This document shows, piece by piece, positions 25,955 to 37,454 of a stretch of DNA of 64,000 nt. Made by a program: the position numbers and the translations under genes. Under the pieces are notes generated by a model. It was given only the letters and a program-made list of their open reading frames with translations, was not told the origin of the DNA and made no database searches. Source of the stretch: Tigriopus japonicus (lineage: Eukaryota > Arthropoda > Copepoda > Harpacticoida > Harpacticidae); assembly GCA_010645155.1 (NCBI GenBank), contig CM021314.1, positions 7,374,716 through 7,438,715 on the forward strand, written 5' to 3'. Position 1 is the stretch's first letter. Every line of letters begins with the position of its first letter.

Positions 25955-27835
25955 TCAAAGTTCATCCTTTTGAGAATCGCCAGGAATTGGGATTTTCTTG
26001 GTGGGTTTGGTGGCGTCCGTGGAGTCAGCCCAATCTTGAAGGATCATATCGGCTCCCTTCTCTCCAATCATAATCACAGGTCCGTTGGTGTTGCCACTAA
26101 CAATTGTGGGCATGATCGAAGCATCAATCACACGGAGGGACTCGATACCGTAAACTCTCAATCGAGGATCGACCACGGCAGTTTTGTCGTCCTTGGGGCC
26201 CATTTTACACGTGCCCGATTGATGGTAAACGGTTAGGGCCCAATGACGGACAAAACATTCCCAATAAGGATCGCTGTAGGGCTCATAATCCCCACAGAAA
26301 TACTTATCCGGGCGGAATGGGGTGACTCCATTTTCTTGGAAGGCTTTTGTGTCCTTCATGGCGTGAGCAAACTTCATACCTTCAACGAGGACCTTCATGT
26401 CATCGGGATGGGACACATAGCGGTGCTCAATAATAGGTTGCTCCCGATAGTCATTGGACTTCAACCGGATGAATCCACGGCTTTTGGGCCTCGAGAGAGT
26501 TGGCAATAAGTAGCTGGTTTCCATTCCCAAATATGGCTCGAACATGTACTCCCAAGATTGACCTTTGTAACGGTATGAATCCTTCATGGCCGCTCCAAAG
26601 TCATTGCCATGGGCGTAAGCGCACGAATGCATTTGAGCATCCGGACGCGTTTTATCGGGATTGTGTTTGGTATTATAGTATCCATTGGATCCGATATTGT
26701 TATCGGACAAGGGGCCCCCGCCATTGAGGAAAAAATCGATATAATTCAGTGGGTTCAATACATTGAAGGGTGAGGTGGTGAGTCCAGATTTCGTGCCGTT
26801 CATGTAAAATGGATAATAGGCGTGTAAGTGATCCTGAAGATTATCACCAACGGGTAGATCTTGGATAACCGGAATATTTAGGTGTTCCAAGTGGTTCTTT
26901 GGCCCAATTCCGGACAACATGAGCAAATGGGGGGATGCAATGGCTCCGGCACTCAAAACGACCTCCTTGGAAGCGTAATATTTCAGGGTTTGTCCAAATC
27001 GATTCACCTCAACTCCCACGGCTCGTTTTCCTTCAAAGATCAATTTAGTAGCTTGAGCGTAGGTCAGCACATCAATATTAGCTCTGCCCACCAGAGGCTC
27101 CACATACGATTTATAAGTGCCCAACCTCCAAGAATCCTTATCAATGGTGACCTGGACATGTTCAAAAAATCCTCCTTCATTGACTCCATTTGGATCACCC
27201 AGTTCATAGCCCATCTCCTTGAAGCCTTGGTTGTAGATGAAATTAATCGGGTGTCTGTGAGGGGTCTGCTTGACACCGGTGGGTCCATTACTCCCATGAT
27301 ACTTCTCCTGTTTCTCCACTTTCCCGTAAAAAGACTCGCTTTTCTTGTAATAAGGTAGGACATCCTTGTAACCCCAACCCGTATTCCCAAAGCTTTCCCA
27401 TTCGTCATAATCCTTTCGGTGACCCCTCAAATAGAGCATCCAATTGAGCATCGAACTTCCTCCCAACACTTTTCCCCGAGGAATACTCATATGGACGCCT
27501 TGTCCAGCATTCTCAGAGGGTACAAAGTCGTACTTCCAATCATAGGGGGAGCTCATAAAATGCGACACAAAGGCTGGGATGCCTTGAAGCCAATTGGAAG
27601 GACCTCCAGCCTCAATCAAGAGGACATGATGTCCAGCCTCTGCCAATCGACCAGCCACCACTGAACCCGCCGATCCCGATCCGATTACCATGAAGTCGTA
27701 ACTGGAAGCATCTGGAGGAGGTGCTACCATGAGTTTGGTGAAGTACATCTGGATGTAGTAGGACAAGTGGACATAATAGTAAAAGACTAAACTTGTCAAC
27801 ACGAGAATCCAGTAGTACAACAGATGCAAATTCAT
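25955..27835 (-). CDS. GMC-family FAD oxidoreductase (glucose dehydrogenase-like) with KDEL tail, 626 aa
   Basis: Single-exon flavoprotein of the glucose-methanol-choline family, which oxidises alcohols or sugars using FAD. The ATG at 27833-27835 is used; the frame runs six codons further up but starts there with TTG. Residues 5-30 are hydrophobic (signal peptide or type II anchor). The dinucleotide-binding motif GSGSAG is at 52-57, followed by E and GG of the family. GMC signature 1 appears as GKVLGGSSMLNWMLYLRG and signature 2 as GAIASPHLLMLSGIG. The catalytic pair is His538 (YHQSGTCKMG) and Asn584 (SGNTNGP). The last four residues are KDEL, the ER-lumen retrieval signal. A close paralogue with the same tail lies at 32976-34853. 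Substrate unknown; insect relatives include Gld and ninaG. Confidence 0.92.
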   Translation of the reverse strand: MNLHLLYYWILVLTSLVFYYYVHLSYYIQMYFTKLMVAPPPDASSYDFMVIGSGSAGSVVAGRLAEAGHHVLLIEAGGPSNWLQGIPAFVSHFMSSPYDWKYDFVPSENAGQGVHMSIPRGKVLGGSSMLNWMLYLRGHRKDYDEWESFGNTGWGYKDVLPYYKKSESFYGKVEKQEKYHGSNGPTGVKQTPHRHPINFIYNQGFKEMGYELGDPNGVNEGGFFEHVQVTIDKDSWRLGTYKSYVEPLVGRANIDVLTYAQATKLIFEGKRAVGVEVNRFGQTLKYYASKEVVLSAGAIASPHLLMLSGIGPKNHLEHLNIPVIQDLPVGDNLQDHLHAYYPFYMNGTKSGLTTSPFNVLNPLNYIDFFLNGGGPLSDNNIGSNGYYNTKHNPDKTRPDAQMHSCAYAHGNDFGAAMKDSYRYKGQSWEYMFEPYLGMETSYLLPTLSRPKSRGFIRLKSNDYREQPIIEHRYVSHPDDMKVLVEGMKFAHAMKDTKAFQENGVTPFRPDKYFCGDYEPYSDPYWECFVRHWALTVYHQSGTCKMGPKDDKTAVVDPRLRVYGIESLRVIDASIMPTIVSGNTNGPVIMIGEKGADMILQDWADSTDATKPTKKIPIPGDSQKDEL

Positions 27836-30800
27836 CTTGCCGATTGAGATCAAGAGCCAAATTTGGACGACACTGCTGTGGCTTGTGAGATGTCAAAACA
27901 AAGGAGATTTGCACACGGAAAAAGTGTTCATTTGCACTAGATGTTAGAAAAGAGACTCTCTCATCTGCGTTCAATACAAAGCTGAACACTTGGCCGTTGT
28001 GTTTGTCGTGCACTTACTTATCTCACTTTGAGACGATGCTTGGCTAAGGTTGATGATGTTGCTACCCGAAATCCCCGAAATGCGCGAACGAAACTGGTTT
28101 TGCACATCAGCCGCACCTCATCCTCGAATGCCGCAACATACTTGCAAGGATTGCACGGGCCCTTCTAGATTTTGTACACGATGATCCCTTCAACCTGGCC
28201 TTGCAAATTGTATCAGGCTTAGCTTTGTAGCTTGAGAAACCTGTGTTAATAGAGCTTTCCATTTTTTGTGAAAACTCTCAAAAGAAGTTATTGATATTTT
28301 GATATATACATATATGCTAAATCTGAAACAAAGTTTTGTCAAGAGGTGAAAATATTTTTGGAATGACCACCTTGTCCGGATGGTCGAACTCTCTGAGTTT
28401 GGTAGACCGACAAATCGTAACTTTGTGAAGAGAACGTACCGAAACCTGTTTGGAAGGGATCCAAATTCTAATTTTATCACAAATAGAACTGCAAGCAAAC
28501 GATTGAAGCTCCTAAAAGGGAAGAAGAAAGAAAGAAATGACTTTGTTTGTTATTATTCATTAAGTGGCTTTGAAAAGAACCCATTTTACAAACGAATTGT
28601 TATATTTGAAAGCTTAATCGAAGACAGTACCAAAATATCACCCTTCTCCATCATAAATCAATAAATTTAGTTTTTGATGTTATAATTTTACAATTACATT
28701 ACTCCAATTTTGTTAACAATCGATTGAAACTTACCTTGCTATTTATTTTTGACAAGTTCATTTTCATTTGCCCTTGGGCAAATTGGCAAGAAAGACTGAA
28801 AATAAACAATTTCGATCTTGTAACATAAGACATAAAACAACAAAACATTCTAGTACTGCCAATAAAAATACTGAAGGAAAGACAGCGTTCATTTATGGGA
28901 AAAGATAGAAACGGTCGATCACGTTCTTGTTCATGTGTTTCCTCTTTTTCTAGGCGGCATGAAAACGCAGAGAAGATTTATTTTAGATTACACCAAAATC
29001 AAGTCAAATTAACGGGAGTTCATTATTTACTTGCAACATCTGTGGTTTTTGAAATTCAATGGCTGGAGTGAGTATTTATTTGACAAACGTTTATCTGACT
29101 TGATTTTGGTATACTCGAAAACAAATCTTACCTGCGTTAACATGCGACCTATAAGTCAAAATCTACGTCTCGACACCGGCATATGTATGGTTTGTGTGGA
29201 CAAAAAGCACGCAAAACGTCGCCTGTTATCATTCAAGACCTAAGAGACGTGTAAAGGACTGGCACAATTTTTGAGCTTTGTAGGCATCTCAGGCTGCGCC
29301 ACAATCGTCGCAAAAACTACCATGGTCAAAGCTCTTCCAGTCTCTCCAAAACTTCGAACGCAAAATTATTTATGATGAACAGAAATTATTCAAAGTTTTT
29401 GATTTCTACGTCTTGCATCCAACACTCAAATTGAGTGAGCACGGTCGAGTAACTGACCACTAAAAAGGCAGAGCATTGCATTATCTTAAATGGCACTGAA
29501 GGGAAGTCACCACCTCAAAAACTAGAAACACTAAAACCAGGTGGTGTCCTAGTGCCGATTTGAGGAACTGTCCACCTATTTGTCGCGATTTGTCTAACAT
29601 AAAATGTTAGAGACCAACCGCAATGGTCGATTCTTGTTGGCTCTTTCATTTTGTCATTGGAAAACCTTTACGAGAATATGAGCAAATGAAGTGTCTTTTG
29701 TGAAATTTCCACACCAGAAGGGAACAAGTGCAATTTCGTTGCATAAGGTGCAACAATATAGATGAGTTGATTTCATTTCTCGTGTTAAGGATCATTAGTT
29801 GTGCAATTTACCCGTTGGATGATTAATTTCTCATGAATATGGACAAAATAAATCACATATTTGGACAAAATGAAGCCATTTAAACACAATTCTGAACGAT
29901 GCGTGAATTTCTCGAGTCCTTAAAAACCACTTCTTTCTTCTTTTTCTTGCTTTTTTCCTTTTGGGGTTCCTTGCAATTGCGTCCCGTAAGTATTATCAAA
30001 ATTAAAAAGTGAGATAAACTCGTTTTCATCAAGAAAAAGGACAGTTATGAAAGCCATTGATGATGTGATCATTAATGTCACATGTTTTTGAAAGATAGTG
30101 TGCATGTGAGTTTCTCTTAAAAAGACAATACTTTTTACTTACTCAGAAATCTGTTTGGCAATGCTCACTCAAATGGGTAAAAATAATGACCGAGCCAAAA
30201 TCTAGTGTAAGGCCACGTGATCGACCAATGTCAATTGGTCGATTCATTGGCAGACCCCCAACGTTATTAGAACTGGGACTGACTGACTCAAAATAGATCA
30301 CTTAGACTCTTTAAAACTTTTAGATCACTGGGAAATCAATTCAAATTTTGCCTCGATTTCAATAAGATTTTAGCAAATAATTCCCACTTACGAAAGGAAT
30401 TCCATAGTTATGTTAAACGTCGTATATACTGACCCCATTCTGTTTCGATGGAAGATCAACGTAACCCAAAGCACATGGGCTTCCAATTCGAATGATAATC
30501 TGGCGAGCAAATATTTCTTTGATCAAATGATACTGCATTATAAACTTATGAAATTCTATCTTCCTACTCTTCGACCTTAAGAGATTGGGAGACATTCTAA
30601 AACATGCCCTGCCCTTTTGGGGTCCTTCACTTCAGCAGGAATTTCACACCAGAATGTCACATCAAAGAGTCCAAAGGTTGAAAGGCTGCAAACGGTTGCG
30701 CTTCAAAACTGGTGCCTGTTTAGAAGAGCATTTGTTGTACTTATGACAAACGGTCAAAGGTTAAAAGGATACAAACTGGAAATCTTCCGATCCCACAACT

Positions 30801-31171
30801 CTATTTTACAAACGTTAGCTTTGGAGATGAGAACCTTTCATAATTTATGTAGGTTCACAATTTTCTAACGTTTCTAGGTAAGAAACGCAATTTTTGACGC
30901 ATTTACTCCATCTATTTTTAGACGCATGTTGTTGACCGAGCACGTGGGTTGCACAACGTCCTAAACGTACTTCATAACGCCAAGAATGTGTTTATACTTT
31001 GTTATGGGCAGAAACATCTTACTCGTGTGAGTCGCAGCTTCAAATTCTTTGTATTATTGAAGATTTACATGTGTAAGAAAGCCAGTTGATGAAGCTACAA
31101 GGCTCATGGAAAAATGCTTAGGGTATGGTACAGACTACAGATGCCAGAAAAATGCGGTCAGAGGAATCGGA
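27836..31171. other. Intergenic region between divergent GMC and AKR genes
   Basis: AT-rich sequence with no recognisable domain in any frame. A 9-bp inverted repeat (TCGACCAAT/ATTGGTCGA) lies near 30.2 kb. The promoters of the minus-strand GMC gene and plus-strand AKR gene should lie at its two ends. Confidence 0.5.
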
Positions 31172-31207
31172 TATATAAGCTCGTGCTCCCCTTATCCATT
31201 ATCATTG
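31172..31207 (+). promoter_or_regulatory. Predicted TATA/initiator core promoter of the AKR gene
   Basis: TATATAAG begins at 31172, and an initiator-like TCATTG begins at 31202, with its A about 32 bp downstream of the TATA box, the usual spacing. The start codon follows at 31252, giving a 5' UTR of about 48 nt. Predicted from motifs only. Confidence 0.5.
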
Positions 31208-31251
31208 ACCAATAGTCATCTTTGGAAGAAACATTCCACTCAGTCGCTAAC

Positions 31252-32812
31252 ATGAGCGTCAAAGTAGCAACACCTCTCAACAATGGACTTGGTTTCCCCA
31301 CAAGCAAAACTCCAACTTTTATGAATGGAGATGCCCAAACTTTTGCGCCAACAAAGCCTTCAAACGCCACCAACGGGTAAGTCCAAAAAATACGTTCCTC
31401 ACTTGATTGAGCGAATCTAATATTCAACTTATATTTTAGGTCCGTCCCAAGAAAAATCTCAGAGTACATAACTCTCCGTGATGGAACCCAAATGCCCCGA
31501 ATTGGTCTTGGAACTTGGAAATCTTCTCCAGAAGACACCAAGGATGCCGTGAAGGTTGCCGTAAAAGCCGGTTATCGACTCATTGATTGTGCCAATGACT
31601 ATAACAATGAACATGTGATTGGCAAGGCTTTGCAAGAACTGTTTGATGAAGGAGTGGTCAAACGAGAGGAACTGTTTATTCAGGTGAGATTCGACATCAG
31701 CGTTTAAAAGTGTATTTGAATTAGAGGAATCAAGTCTGATTCATTGCAGTGCAAACTGTGGAATTCCAATCATCGTGCGGCTCATGTCAAACAAGATCTT
31801 ATGGCATCTTTGGAGGACCTCAAATTGGATTACGTGGACTCATTTGTGATCCATTGGCCACAAGCTGTTCCCAGTCATGGAGAAAACGTTGCCGTGAGGA
31901 AAAATGGAACTTACATCGATCATTTCTCTAAAGGTTTGCTTTTTTTGGAGTTGAAAAACATGGTTTCTTCAGAGAAATGAATTGGTTCCACTTCTTTCTA
32001 GGAACTATGATGCCCATTCAAGATAATGGTTATTACAGTTGGGATAAAGAATGCCATTATATGGAGACTTGGTATGCTATGGAGGATCTCGTAGATGAAG
32101 GCCTTTGCAAGACTATTGGTTTGTCAAACTTCAACTTGACTCAAGTCCGAGAAGTTCTGACCAAGGCCAAGAAATACCTGCCTTCTGTTCTCCAAAATGA
32201 GAGCCATCCTTATCTCCAAGAAAAAGACCTTCGAGATTTCTGTCGAATCCACAAGATCGCCTTTCAAGTAGGCAACGATTCTCATTTTCGTCGAAGCTTC
32301 AGTTTTCAAAAACACAGCTCTCATTTTATAGGCCTATAGTGCACTTGGATCATTTGATCGACCGTGGAAAAAGGCTGGAAGCATCACTTCTGGGGAACCA
32401 ATTACTGGACATGAGCTGCTCGAGAATCCCATCATCAAGGGCATTGCTGATTCATTGGAAAAATCGCCCGCCCAAATTGTTCTGCGTTGGCATTTGGAAA
32501 TGGGTGGAACAGCAGTTTCAAAATCAGTTCGAGCTCATCGCATCATTTCCAACTATGGGTAAGTCAATTCCTAATCTCAATTGTTACAATATTCGATTTA
32601 ACTTCTAAATCTTTTTCTTTAGGGTGTGGGACTTTGAGTTGAGCCCATCTGATATGAACAGGATTTCCGATCTGAACGTAGGATGGAGACATTTACTTTG
32701 GGCCGAAACTGCTCTTCACTTTGACTATCCCTTCAAAGATTTCCTTCCCTGGGATTACCAACCTGGCAAACCGGACTTGAAAGCTCTCAGTGTTGGTCCC
32801 AAGCCCACCTAA
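31252..32812 (+). CDS. Aldo-keto reductase, 411 aa
   Basis: NADPH-dependent reductase of carbonyl compounds. Six coding exons: 31252-31376, 31440-31683, 31750-31933, 32002-32267, 32332-32558, 32623-32812; total 1,236 nt, phases match. The intron-3 donor (GTTTGC) is weak but the junction restores the conserved frame. The catalytic tetrad is intact: Asp91 and Tyr96 (LIDCANDYNNE), Lys125 (IQCKLWNSNH) and His158 (VIHWPQ). SNF (TIGLSNFNLTQV) and the NADP-phosphate loop (SKSVRAHRIISNYG) are present. The first ~48 residues are a Ser/Thr/Pro-rich extension not found in typical ~320-residue AKRs, with no clear targeting signal. The gene sits between two GMC oxidoreductases on the other strand and converges with the second, 163 bp stop to stop. 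Substrate not predictable. Confidence 0.9.
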
Positions 32813-32975
32813 ACATCTCCAATCAATCAATTAATACCAAGTTCAATTTACGTACTGCGAACTTTTTTCTAAGAAAATAATTTAATCCAATATCATACAT
32901 ATCACAATGATCCAAGTGTGGAACACAAGTCTGTATCGGATTGCATGTCAGGTCTAACAAATATATGATGTCATA

Positions 32976-34853
32976 TCACAATTCATCTTTAGCCTTTGAG
33001 GTGGGATCGTTTTGAGTTTGAGTCCCTTTCCATTGCTGGATGATCATATCTGCGCCTTTTTCTCCAATCATAATGGAAGGAGCATTGGTGTTCCCACCCA
33101 CCAATTTAGGCATGATTGAGGCATCAATCACTCTGAGATTAGACACGCCTTTCACTTTTAGCTCGTGATTCACCACCGATTCCGGATCCGACTCAGGACC
33201 CATCTTGCAAGTTCCAGCTGGATGAAAGATCGTTGCCAAATTAGCACGGACAATACAACCGAAGAATGTATCAGAGAGGGGTTCGTGACCCTCACAAGGG
33301 AAACTTGATGGGTCCAAGTGCTTGAAACCGGCATCTGACATGGCTTTGGTTGAGATCAACGAGTAAGCCATCTTCACACCTTCAACCAAGGTCTGAACGT
33401 CTTTTGGATCGGCCAAATAGTTTGGAACGATCAAAGGCTGTTCTTCAACGAGGTGGCTTCTGAGTCGAACAAGGCCGTGGCTCTTTGGTCTAAGCAGAGT
33501 AGGCACAATGAGGACCCCCTCAGCCTTGCTCTGATCTACCTTACTATGCATACGATTGTGTTCCTCCTCCTTGAAGTTTAAGAATTCGTAAATGGTTCCA
33601 CCATAATCGACGTTGGACCCAAGGCCCAAGATATGAACTTGAAGATCCGGCCTAGAGAAATCGGAATTGGCGGGTGTATGGATAAATCCGTGATTATTCA
33701 ATCCATTGGTAGATAAGGGACCAGTTCCGTTCAAAAAGAACTCGAGATAATTGAGTGGATTGACCGTCGAGAATGGGTTGAATGTGATCCCACTCTGAGT
33801 TTCCGTATAAAATGGAAGGACCACACCCGCGTGATCTTGTAAGTTTCGACCAACCCCGATAAAATTCCTTTTCACTGGAATTTTCAAATCCACCAACTCT
33901 TGTCTGGGTCCAAATCCAGAGAGCAATAGAATTTGAGGTGATCCCACGGCTCCCGCACTCAAAATAACTTCCTTCTTGGCATAGTAATTGAAGGTTTTAT
34001 CGAATCGTTGCACCCTGACTCCTGCAGCCTCCTTGTTAAATTCCTTGAATATAACTTTGTTTACTTGTGCGTAGGTGAGTACATCGATTTTGGCCCGACC
34101 AAGAAGCGGTTCCACAAAAGTACGATAGGTTCCAAGTCTCCATCCGTCCTTCACCGTTAAATGAGAACGGTCAAAGAAGCCTTCACCTGCATCCGCACCA
34201 TTGGGATCGCCAAATTCGTAGCCCATTTCTTTTAATCCATCTTGTATGAAGTCATCCACCTTATACGTGTAAGGGGTTCTCATCACGGACAAAGGGCCCT
34301 TTATCCCATGATGGGCCTCTTTGTCAGCCACTTCCCCATAGAAGCGTTCAGATTTCTTAAAGTAAGGCAACACATCCTTGTAACCCCAACCTTGATTTCC
34401 CATGGCTTCCCATTCATCGTAGTCCTTGGCATGACCTCTGGAATACAACATCCAGTTCAGCATAGATGTTCCACCCAGATTCTTGCCGCGAGGCCACTTG
34501 ATGCTTCCATTTCTCGTACTTCGACCAGCATTCGGATTAGGTAGAGTGTCAAAGTCCCAATTGTACCAAGTCTGGGTAAAAAAGCTCGCAAAAACGGGAA
34601 TGCCTTGCATCCAATGGGATGGACCACCAGCCTCCAATAAGAGGACATGATGACCAGCCTCGGCTAATCGACCAGCCACCACAGATCCTGCGGATCCTGA
34701 ACCCACCACGATAAAGTCATATTCGGCATTGTCGGGAGGAGCCGCTACCATGAGCTTGTTGATGTAGTAATGGAAAAGCCATGTGCTTTGAACGTAAAAA
34801 AGCACAATCAAGCTGAGCGTGGAACACAAGATGAACCCTAATGTTGGGTTCAT
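32976..34853 (-). CDS. GMC-family FAD oxidoreductase (glucose dehydrogenase-like) with KDEL tail, 625 aa
   Basis: Paralogue of the gene at 25955-27835, also intronless in its coding region. Hydrophobic residues 5-21 form a signal peptide or type II anchor. The FAD motif GSGSAG is at 51-56. Signature 1 is GKNLGGTSMLNWMLYSRG and signature 2 GAVGSPQILLLSGFG. The catalytic pair is His544 (FHPAGTCKMG) and Asn590 (GGNTNAP). The protein ends in KDEL. Both paralogues share a KLMVA(P/A)PP segment after the anchor and EMGYE with GDPNG in the middle, showing a tandem duplication that brackets the AKR gene. It should be an ER-lumenal flavoprotein; electron acceptor and substrate are unknown. No frame breaks. 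Confidence 0.92.
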   Translation of the reverse strand: MNPTLGFILCSTLSLIVLFYVQSTWLFHYYINKLMVAAPPDNAEYDFIVVGSGSAGSVVAGRLAEAGHHVLLLEAGGPSHWMQGIPVFASFFTQTWYNWDFDTLPNPNAGRSTRNGSIKWPRGKNLGGTSMLNWMLYSRGHAKDYDEWEAMGNQGWGYKDVLPYFKKSERFYGEVADKEAHHGIKGPLSVMRTPYTYKVDDFIQDGLKEMGYEFGDPNGADAGEGFFDRSHLTVKDGWRLGTYRTFVEPLLGRAKIDVLTYAQVNKVIFKEFNKEAAGVRVQRFDKTFNYYAKKEVILSAGAVGSPQILLLSGFGPRQELVDLKIPVKRNFIGVGRNLQDHAGVVLPFYTETQSGITFNPFSTVNPLNYLEFFLNGTGPLSTNGLNNHGFIHTPANSDFSRPDLQVHILGLGSNVDYGGTIYEFLNFKEEEHNRMHSKVDQSKAEGVLIVPTLLRPKSHGLVRLRSHLVEEQPLIVPNYLADPKDVQTLVEGVKMAYSLISTKAMSDAGFKHLDPSSFPCEGHEPLSDTFFGCIVRANLATIFHPAGTCKMGPESDPESVVNHELKVKGVSNLRVIDASIMPKLVGGNTNAPSIMIGEKGADMIIQQWKGTQTQNDPTSKAKDEL

Positions 34854-35011
34854 TTTCGATTCGAGGGAAAGTCGACACCGCTCGGATCACAACCAGATGA
34901 GAAAACTACACTGAAGCACAAGCCTCTTTGAAATTCACCTGAAGAAAACTATGGCAAAACCTGCTTTACCTGGGTTCTGCGTGCTCTTAACTCGAGATTT
35001 GTGGCAGAGCA

Positions 35012-35043
35012 GTTGAGAGCCGGGATGACACTACGTACATATA
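35012..35043 (-). promoter_or_regulatory. Possible core promoter of the second GMC gene
   Basis: On the minus strand TATATG (35038-35043) is followed about 30 bp downstream by TCAACT, an initiator-like hexamer, giving a 5' UTR of about 160 nt before the ATG at 34853. Weak motifs; prediction only. Confidence 0.25.
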
Positions 35044-37393
35044 ACTTGAAACAGGTCAATTTTGTGTGATTCTGGGAAACCTCGTATTCTATAGAGATGG
35101 TGTAGCTGGTGTTTTGAAACTTGTTTTGACGTTATTAGGTGAGTTGTTGAGAGCACCATGAAATATAGGTTTACATCCAATGCAAGTTATGATGCTGAAA
35201 GAAAATCTCAGAATATACTGTAAGTTGCGTTTATTGGACCAAGAAACGCAGCATTGCTTTTGAGGCAATGCTCGAGCTTGACTTTTCGTACTTTGTCTTA
35301 TTATTGACCCAAAATGCCTCCAAATGTCATTAACAAGCCACGTCTTGACACAACAGCTGGAAATCATCCTTAACTTACAGTGAGTCGCATTTAGCATCCG
35401 AGTTGTTTCTTCAAGAGCCATTTGACCCTTTATTCCCGCATGAATTGCACTTGACATCTGTTTATTCTCTGCAAAGAGTCCAAATTCGAATTTTTTTTTT
35501 TGTATTTTGAATGATACAATATTAATTTTACGAGATCCCTCTCACGTCCAAAGTGGATCTTCAACAAAATAAATTCCCAAGAAGGAGATTTTGGTCGTAT
35601 CCACTTTTCGTCTCAATTTTTTTGAGGACCAACCCAATCACTTCACTTCAAGATGAATTTTAATCCTATTTTTTTCAACATCTTAAGTTTAATTTACTCC
35701 AAAGCTATTCTTTTGAATTGCAATTCCAAATCAATCATTCTTTCCGCCGTTGAAGAATTATTGCCTCGTCAATGATGGTTCATGTTCTTAGTTTATTCAA
35801 TCACCCTCAAAAGTATTCCCTCTAATTCTCAAAGGTCTAAGGTCCTCATTTGTTGGTAGATACTTTTCTTTGAATTGTGGTCCTTGATTTGTGCTACCCA
35901 TTCACCCGAAATGCACTTATGTGACAAGACGTTTCAGATAACGAGAGGATTATTTTATTCGCTGCTTGCCGATATCTATTGTTGGCAGGCATTAATCAAG
36001 ATCTCATTTCCACTTAATTCGAGCCTCTTAAGCCGAAAATACTTATCCAAAGGAATAAAAAGACATTTGACATTTAAATGTTTTGGAACATATCTCAATA
36101 AATGCCTTGGATGGAAAGGTTTGTTACAATCAATTTTCAACTCAAACAAGATAATCTTGATTTTCTGTCAACAAAAGTACCCACACTTTCTCAAGCCAGT
36201 ACAAATAACAAGTTATTAGGAGAGCAAAATTATTGACAGGGATGGATAGAGGAGACATCGAGTAATCATCTAGTTTTGACTTTTTTAGTGGTAGATTAGC
36301 AACCTAAATTATGTTTCTCATGAGTTTTCTCATGATCAATGAACCCTTAGGTTAAGACGCGTAAAACCAAAGCCCAAATCAATGTTCCAGTGAAAGCGGT
36401 TTCAATTTATGATAAAAAGACATAATAAAGGTGAGCAATAATGGGTGACTATTATGCAACGAGACTTACGAACATCTTAGTGGTTTGCACTCGCAATTAA
36501 AACTGCAGCGTTCCGGTGAGAGACGCCTTCTGTCCATATAAATCTGTCGCACTTGCCATAATACACAATCCAGTCTACCACTAGACTCTGGTCTTATCAT
36601 TACTTAGTGTGGGATCATACACTTCCTACAAAACTAACCAAGGATCACTGAAGACCTGAGTGCCTCGGCGATTGGCAAAAGCCGTTTTTCGAATTTTGGG
36701 CTAGCCAAAGAAAAATCTAGTTAAACCAGTTGTCCGGTTGGTACCAAAAAACCAGAAAATAATCAAGCAATGTCCTAACCGACTTAAAATACCTTTGAAG
36801 TTAATCAAGGAAGAATGCTTGTAACTCGTACCTTGACGCAGACAAAACCCACGAGCTAAGTACTAGTTTGTTTCACTTTGTTCCATTTTACTCGCTAGTT
36901 CCTTCAACAGCTCACCTAAATGGTGAGCTGATGAAGGCACTAATACCATGTGTAGCACGTTAGTGGTATCAATTGCTATTTTTATTTAAGTAGTTAATAA
37001 CCCTTACAGAGTCATTTACCACTCATTTTAAAATTGCATCCCTTACCCTTTATATGTTTTACATGTCTCAATTGGATCGCTACCGTAAAATATGAATAAC
37101 CATGCAGAGTAGTGTTGTTTTTTAAGTTGCGATTTCTGCATTGAATAAATCTCTTATATTAATGAAATTTTCACTCACACAATACTTCTTGGTGCCTCCA
37201 ACAACTCACATATTGGGAACTCCTCTATGTTATGAAGAGGTGCGCAATTTTCCTCATATTTAGTATAAATGTATTTGTTTGAAAAGACTGTTGCAAAACT
37301 CTTTGCGGTTACGTGATGTTTCAAGCTCAAAGTTTCTTTAAAATGCGTCTCAATGGAAGAGCACAAAAAACTTCCATTAAAATAAGTTTTTTT
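35044..37393. other. Intergenic region, with one strong hairpin
   Basis: No supported coding sequence. The notable item is a hairpin: arms 36896-36916 and 36922-36942 pair at 19 of 21 positions with a 5-nt loop, centred on CAGCTCACC/GGTGAGCTG. The remainder is AT-rich and unremarkable. Confidence 0.5.
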
Positions 37394-37399
37394 TTTATT
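37394..37399 (-). terminator. Poly(A) signal of the CLCA-like gene
   Basis: AATAAA on the minus strand, 56 bp after the predicted stop codon (37455-37457). Confidence 0.6.
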
Positions 37400-37454
37400 T
37401 TTTCTTAAACAACATTACAAAAGGTAAAAAAATGGCTTTTTGTGTTTCACGATT

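Noticed and set aside
26882..27358. 158-codon plus-strand frame
   Set aside because: It is antisense to the GMC oxidoreductase coding sequence, whose motifs are intact on the minus strand.
27836..27853. Six-codon N-terminal extension of the first GMC protein
   Set aside because: It would start with TTG; the first ATG is at 27833-27835 and already precedes the hydrophobic segment.
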